Source of the DNA: Aestuariivita sp.
Lineage (GTDB): Bacteria > Pseudomonadota > Alphaproteobacteria > Rhodobacterales > Rhodobacteraceae
Length of the DNA: 60,433 nucleotides
Assembly: GCA_026709985.1 (NCBI GenBank)
Contig: JAPORY010000059.1
Location: 1 to 60,433, forward strand
Direction: 5' to 3'
Below are positions 57,282-60,433 of the stretch, in pieces. How positions within the stretch are numbered: position 1 is the first letter of the stretch; each line of letters starts with the position of its first letter. Below the pieces are notes generated by a model. That model had not been told where the DNA came from. It did not search any database and saw only the letters and a program-made list of their open reading frames with translations. Position numbers and translations under genes: made by a program.

Positions 57282-58424
57282 ATGACTTCAGAATTTCATC
57301 TTCCCTCACTTTCTATAAAAGGTTTCAGAGGTATTCGCTCCCTCGAAATCAACAATTTGGGTCGCGTCACACTTCTTGCCGGAAAAAACAGTATCGGAAA
57401 AACCACTATTCTTGAAGCCATTCGAGTCTTTGCTGCTAGGGGCAGCGTCCAAACAATTCTTAATCTTCTCAATACTCGAGAAGAAATTTTTGTGGTGGAG
57501 GACGAGGATGGTGATAAGGTTTTAATTCCAGATTTCTCCACTCTGTTCTATAATTTCAGACCTGATGATGAAAACGGCATGCCATCGCCTATTCAAATAA
57601 AAACTACTCGACATACACCCAGCAGTGTTTCCTTAAATCTTGTTGAAGCAGAAGACGAATCAACATATGAAGGTGTTGTTGATGGTGGGCTTCATTTGAA
57701 CAATATTCATGTATTGATTGATCAACACAAACGAACTATTCCAATTGGCCCATTTAGATATTTTCGGGGAGCAAGACGACTTGTTCCAACAAGAGCAAAA
57801 CCTTCTCGTAATCCCGAAGAATGGCCTGCACCTATTGCTCTTCAATCTTTAGGTCCGGGATTACCGGAAAATGACAAGCTCGCGGAGCTTTGGGATAACG
57901 TAGCGCTGACTCAATCCGAAGAATTTATGATCAACGCGCTGAATTTAGCTACAGGACCAAAGCTGGAACGTTTAGCTGTCATTGGTGACCCAGACAGACT
58001 GTTTGGTCCATTCGGTCGCGGAAATAGGGGTCGCCGTGTATCTGCCAAACTTAATTCTGAATTACATCCAGTACCTTTGAAACGTCTTGGAGACGGTGCC
58101 CAACGTTTATTGGGAATTGCTTTGGCCTTAGCAAATTGCCAAAATGGAATTCTTTTAATTGACGAAGTCGAAAACGGCATTCATTACTCAATTTTGCCCA
58201 AATTATGGGGCATGATTTTTCAAGCGGCGCAGGAAGGCAACATACAAGTTATTGCTACAACTCACAGTTGGGATTGCATTTCCAGTTTTGCTCATTCTAC
58301 TACAAAAACAGATCAAATAGGATCACTTGCTCGTCTTGAGGCAGGTGAAAATGGTATCTATTCCGTTCAGTATTCTGGAGAAGATCTTAAAATTGCTGCA
58401 GAACAGAAGATTGAGGTTCGATAG
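57282..58424 (+). CDS. OLD-like AAA ATPase of a probable two-gene defence system
   Basis: ABC-type ATPase of 380 residues. Residues 1-50 hold SIKGFRGIRSLEINNLGRVT and Walker A GKNSIGKT at 34-41; near the C-terminus the signature LKRLGDGAQRLLGIALALA, Walker B ILLIDEVENGIHY, and the His switch IATTHSWDC follow. This is the split-ATPase layout of the OLD family (AAA_21/AAA_15). The next gene, five bases downstream, encodes a DUF3226/TOPRIM-like protein. The pair is organised like PARIS AriA-AriB or AbiL. The DNA is AT-rich and low in the codons used by core genes, pointing to transfer. Confidence 0.85.
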   Translation: MTSEFHLPSLSIKGFRGIRSLEINNLGRVTLLAGKNSIGKTTILEAIRVFAARGSVQTILNLLNTREEIFVVEDEDGDKVLIPDFSTLFYNFRPDDENGMPSPIQIKTTRHTPSSVSLNLVEAEDESTYEGVVDGGLHLNNIHVLIDQHKRTIPIGPFRYFRGARRLVPTRAKPSRNPEEWPAPIALQSLGPGLPENDKLAELWDNVALTQSEEFMINALNLATGPKLERLAVIGDPDRLFGPFGRGNRGRRVSAKLNSELHPVPLKRLGDGAQRLLGIALALANCQNGILLIDEVENGIHYSILPKLWGMIFQAAQEGNIQVIATTHSWDCISSFAHSTTKTDQIGSLARLEAGENGIYSVQYSGEDLKIAAEQKIEVR

Positions 58425-58429
58425 TTTAT

Positions 58430-59050
58430 ATGGAATCAACTCACAATCCGAAAATTCTTCTAGTTGAAGGGCGTGACGATGAAAAAGTGATTGAATATCT
58501 TTTGAAAAGTAAAACATTAAATTACCCATTTAGAATTGAGAACAAGAACGGGTTCCACAATCTTCGCCAATCGCTCCCCAACCACATCAAGACATCTGAA
58601 GTGAAGGTAGTAGGAATTGTTGCAGATGCTAACGACAATCTTAATGATCGCTGGAAATCGATTTCTAATCAGATCGCAAAAGCAGAATGTGAAGTTCCCT
58701 CAAAGCCCGAGCCCGACGGTACTATTTTTTCTGATTGGAAAGGAACCCGTATCGGTGTTTGGATTATGCCAAACAACAAATGTAACGGAGAGTTGGAAGA
58801 TTTTATTCGTGATATGATTTTTGAAGATGATCCTGTATTGCCGCTTGCTAAAGGATACATAGATAACATTCCCGAAAAAAACTGCAAATTTAGTAGTAAA
58901 AAACGCGTCAGAGCATATGTGCACGCTTGGTTAGCAACGTGTGAAGAACCTCGCCCAATGGGCCTTGCAATTTTAACTGGGGACCTTAATAAAGACGCTG
59001 GAGGTGCTAATCAGTTTATTGATTGGTTGCGTGAGCTATTCCAATTTTAA
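58430..59050 (+). CDS. DUF3226 / TOPRIM-like effector candidate
   Basis: A 206-residue protein. The N-terminal segment KILLVEGRDDEKVIEYLL has the TOPRIM Glu13 followed by Gly and the RDD; the second motif, GIVADANDN (Asp66, Asp69), supplies the acidic pair; and IGVWIMPNNKCNGELEDFI is the DUF3226 signature. TOPRIM domains cleave or nick nucleic acids with Mg. In PARIS and related systems an OLD-like ATPase holds a TOPRIM effector until a phage trigger appears. This start (ATG 58430) overlaps nothing and is the first in frame. Family assignment is by eye; the defence role is inference. Confidence 0.8.
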   Translation: MESTHNPKILLVEGRDDEKVIEYLLKSKTLNYPFRIENKNGFHNLRQSLPNHIKTSEVKVVGIVADANDNLNDRWKSISNQIAKAECEVPSKPEPDGTIFSDWKGTRIGVWIMPNNKCNGELEDFIRDMIFEDDPVLPLAKGYIDNIPEKNCKFSSKKRVRAYVHAWLATCEEPRPMGLAILTGDLNKDAGGANQFIDWLRELFQF

Positions 59051-59565
59051 TGGTCAGCAAAAAAGGCCTAATTCGGCGAAACATATAGGTTTGGTGAACT
59101 GCAAGCATTGCCGCAAAACCATTTCATTACAGATCTATCCCTACAAACGCCACAAACAGCGTTAAAATTCGGTTTGACATGACACGGCAATCGCTGGGAA
59201 GGGCGTTTGATGATCTCGTGAATTAACCGAGCGCACTTCAAATGCTTCAAGAGACTCAAGTTGCTCCTGCGTCGTTTGAACCTGCTCTCGGGCATTAATA
59301 CCACAGGCAAATCATCGTAGACTCGATCACTTCTGTCACTGCATCAAGCAATGAGCCAGCATGTATGGTAATTAAGGCTCGTGCGGAACGAAGAGGCGGT
59401 TTAACTTGGTGCAGCCGCAGAAGTCACACTGATCCACACTCGCTTGACCGTGAGTTTAACCGTCAGTCTACGGCTGGCCTAGAGGAGGGCGAAACAATTC
59501 ACAACTCAACCCATGACCAGCTTGTTGATGAAGTATGCCGTGTGTGGGAATCAGTCCAAGGCCTT
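59051..59565. other. 515-bp gap between the defence-like pair and the right-end transposase
   Basis: No whole gene. Minus-strand pieces with protein-like composition (ALITIHAGSLLDAVTEVIES near 59290-59390, and in another frame EQVQTTQEQLESLEAFEVRS near 59200-59290) may be a frameshifted relic. The plus strand offers a GTG-started 72-codon frame at 59365-59583 with no family. Neither is assigned. Confidence 0.35.
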
Positions 59566-60215
59566 TCAATACGACACAGTTGACTCTGGATGCCAATAGT
59601 TCTTGAGCGTCCGATAGTTTTCGACGAAGAAGGACAGGATCTTATACCCTTGCCAAAGTTTGCACGTACCGGGGGTCGGTTGCCGTGCGGTCGGTCGAAA
59701 GCCCGCGAGGCGGGCGGTGTTAGTCACGAAGTCAAGGATCGTTTGCGACGCTTTCGGCCGACCCTGTTGCCGCCGATATTGGTGCTTCGCCATTTGCAGG
59801 TCTAAGACGGCAATCTCATCCAGATGAATCATGGTTTCGGCCGGCGTCTCCGGGGCACTGCGGGCGAGCCACTCAATCGACATCACGGTACAAGCGGTGA
59901 TGGCATCAAAGGAGAGGCAACGGCGCCGATCATCGGTGGCCTGCAAGCGCTGGTCCTTGATGCGGGTGCCAGTCTTGAGCGCCGAAAAGTACTCTTCAAT
60001 CTGCCAGCATTTTTCGTACCAGGCAATGATCTGTAACGCCTGTTCGGCCGGCGGCTCCCCTTCGGTCGTAAACAGTAGCCAATCAAGTGCCGCCTGACGC
60101 GACCTTGGATCTTGTTCTTGCACCCGCACCGCTAGAAGCTGACAATTCGGCGTCCCGACCGGCTGATCCTGCGGCGGCAGGATCTCGACCCAACCCGCCT
60201 TCACCGTCAATCGAA
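59566..60215 (-). pseudogene. IS4-family-like transposase, C-terminal portion
   Basis: On the minus strand the frame runs from near 60215 to 59566. It reads LLAVRVQEQDPRSR, WLLFTTEGEPPAEQALQII, the signature YEKCWQIEEYFSALKTGTRI (YxxRW-type motif with catalytic Glu), and a C-terminus with GRPKASQTILDFV and PTPGTCKLWQGYKILS. The N-terminal half with the first two acidic residues is missing. The frame is continuous with an IS630 segment upstream, so any protein would be a chimera starting at 60357. Confidence 0.75.
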
Positions 60216-60433
60216 CGCCGCAGTCAACGGATTTTGTCACTTCGTTCCGCCGGTTCTGCCAAGCCGTCACCGCACGGACCATCGTCTCTCGATCCGGTAT
60301 CCGACGAGCAAGACAGTGTTTCGAGAGCACATTGATTTCGATCGCGGCGATGTGCAACCAAGAGCCATGTTTCGGCGTATAGTGTACCTCAATTTGTCGG
60401 GCAATGCGAGCCGCCTCCGCCGGTTCATAGCGA
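60216..60433 (-). pseudogene. IS630-type transposase C-terminal fragment, copy 3 (runs off the window)
   Basis: Minus-strand fragment carrying the IS630 C-terminal region: HIAAIEINVLSKHCLARRIP, DRETMVRAVTAWQNRRNE, TKSVD. It continues past the right edge. DNA is close to copy 2 at 19.9-20.1 kb (same codons over long stretches) and more distant from copy 1. At its 3' end it passes directly, in frame, into the IS4-type transposase. Confidence 0.85.

Noticed and set aside
59365-59583. 72-codon GTG-started plus-strand frame after the defence-like pair
   Set aside because: No ribosome site or family match, and it runs into the transposase remnant.

Overview
The window reads as the chromosome of an alphaproteobacterium that is, or descends from, a phototroph. 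The evidence is the gene content: a petP-petR regulator pair of the Rhodobacter type, a bchG-bch2-bchP-idi bacteriochlorophyll tail operon, dxs and ispA for isoprenoid supply, dciA in place of a DnaC-type loader, accD-folC, dnaN-recF, and tRNA-Arg(CCT) and tRNA-Gln(TTG). The genus cannot be named from sequence alone.

Layout. 0.2-10.6 kb is dense housekeeping: tRNA-Arg, rnhB, mutY, dciA, a DsbA-like oxidoreductase, then a minus-strand run petP, petR, histone-deacetylase-like gene, xseB, ispA, dxs, with ilvE divergent. 10.6-20.5 kb is an eroded accessory stretch: a coiled-coil membrane protein, two decayed IS630-type transposases, tRNA-Gln, an AEC-type permease, a small gene split by an in-frame stop, a secreted Calx-beta protein, and a lone AAA+ ATPase placed between two diverged copies of a repeat. 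20.5-32.9 kb returns to core genes: an ornithine-cyclodeaminase-like gene with an alpha/beta hydrolase, an MFS transporter, zapE, folC, accD, ilvD, dnaN, recF.

33-47 kb is one collinear plus-strand catabolic island following recF, where gyrB is often found in this group: an IclR regulator behind a perfect 12-bp-arm palindrome, a Zn alcohol dehydrogenase, a molybdenum hydroxylase (FAD subunit plus a fused 2Fe-2S/Mo subunit carrying two one-base frameshifts), a TctCBA transporter, an IolD-like ThDP enzyme, an aldehyde dehydrogenase and an IlvD/Edd sugar-acid dehydratase. The substrate is unknown; a cyclitol or sugar acid is the best guess.

47.3-50.0 kb is an IS1595-type element with 20-bp identical inverted repeats carrying a fused DNA methyltransferase-endonuclease as passenger; its transposase seems to lack one catalytic Asp. 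Next come a BLUF blue-light receptor, a secreted protein whose reading frame is set by a 14-G tract (phase-variation candidate), and the bacteriochlorophyll operon. The last 4 kb are accessory: an IS110 C-terminal fragment, a two-gene OLD-like ATPase plus DUF3226/TOPRIM-like pair that looks like an anti-phage system, and a transposase ORF formed by an IS630 remnant running in frame into an IS4-type transposase.

How the parts connect: dxs, ispA and idi supply and isomerise isoprenoid precursors; bchG and bchP attach and reduce the bacteriochlorophyll tail; the BLUF protein and PetR/PetP are plausible light and redox inputs, but no direct regulatory link is visible.
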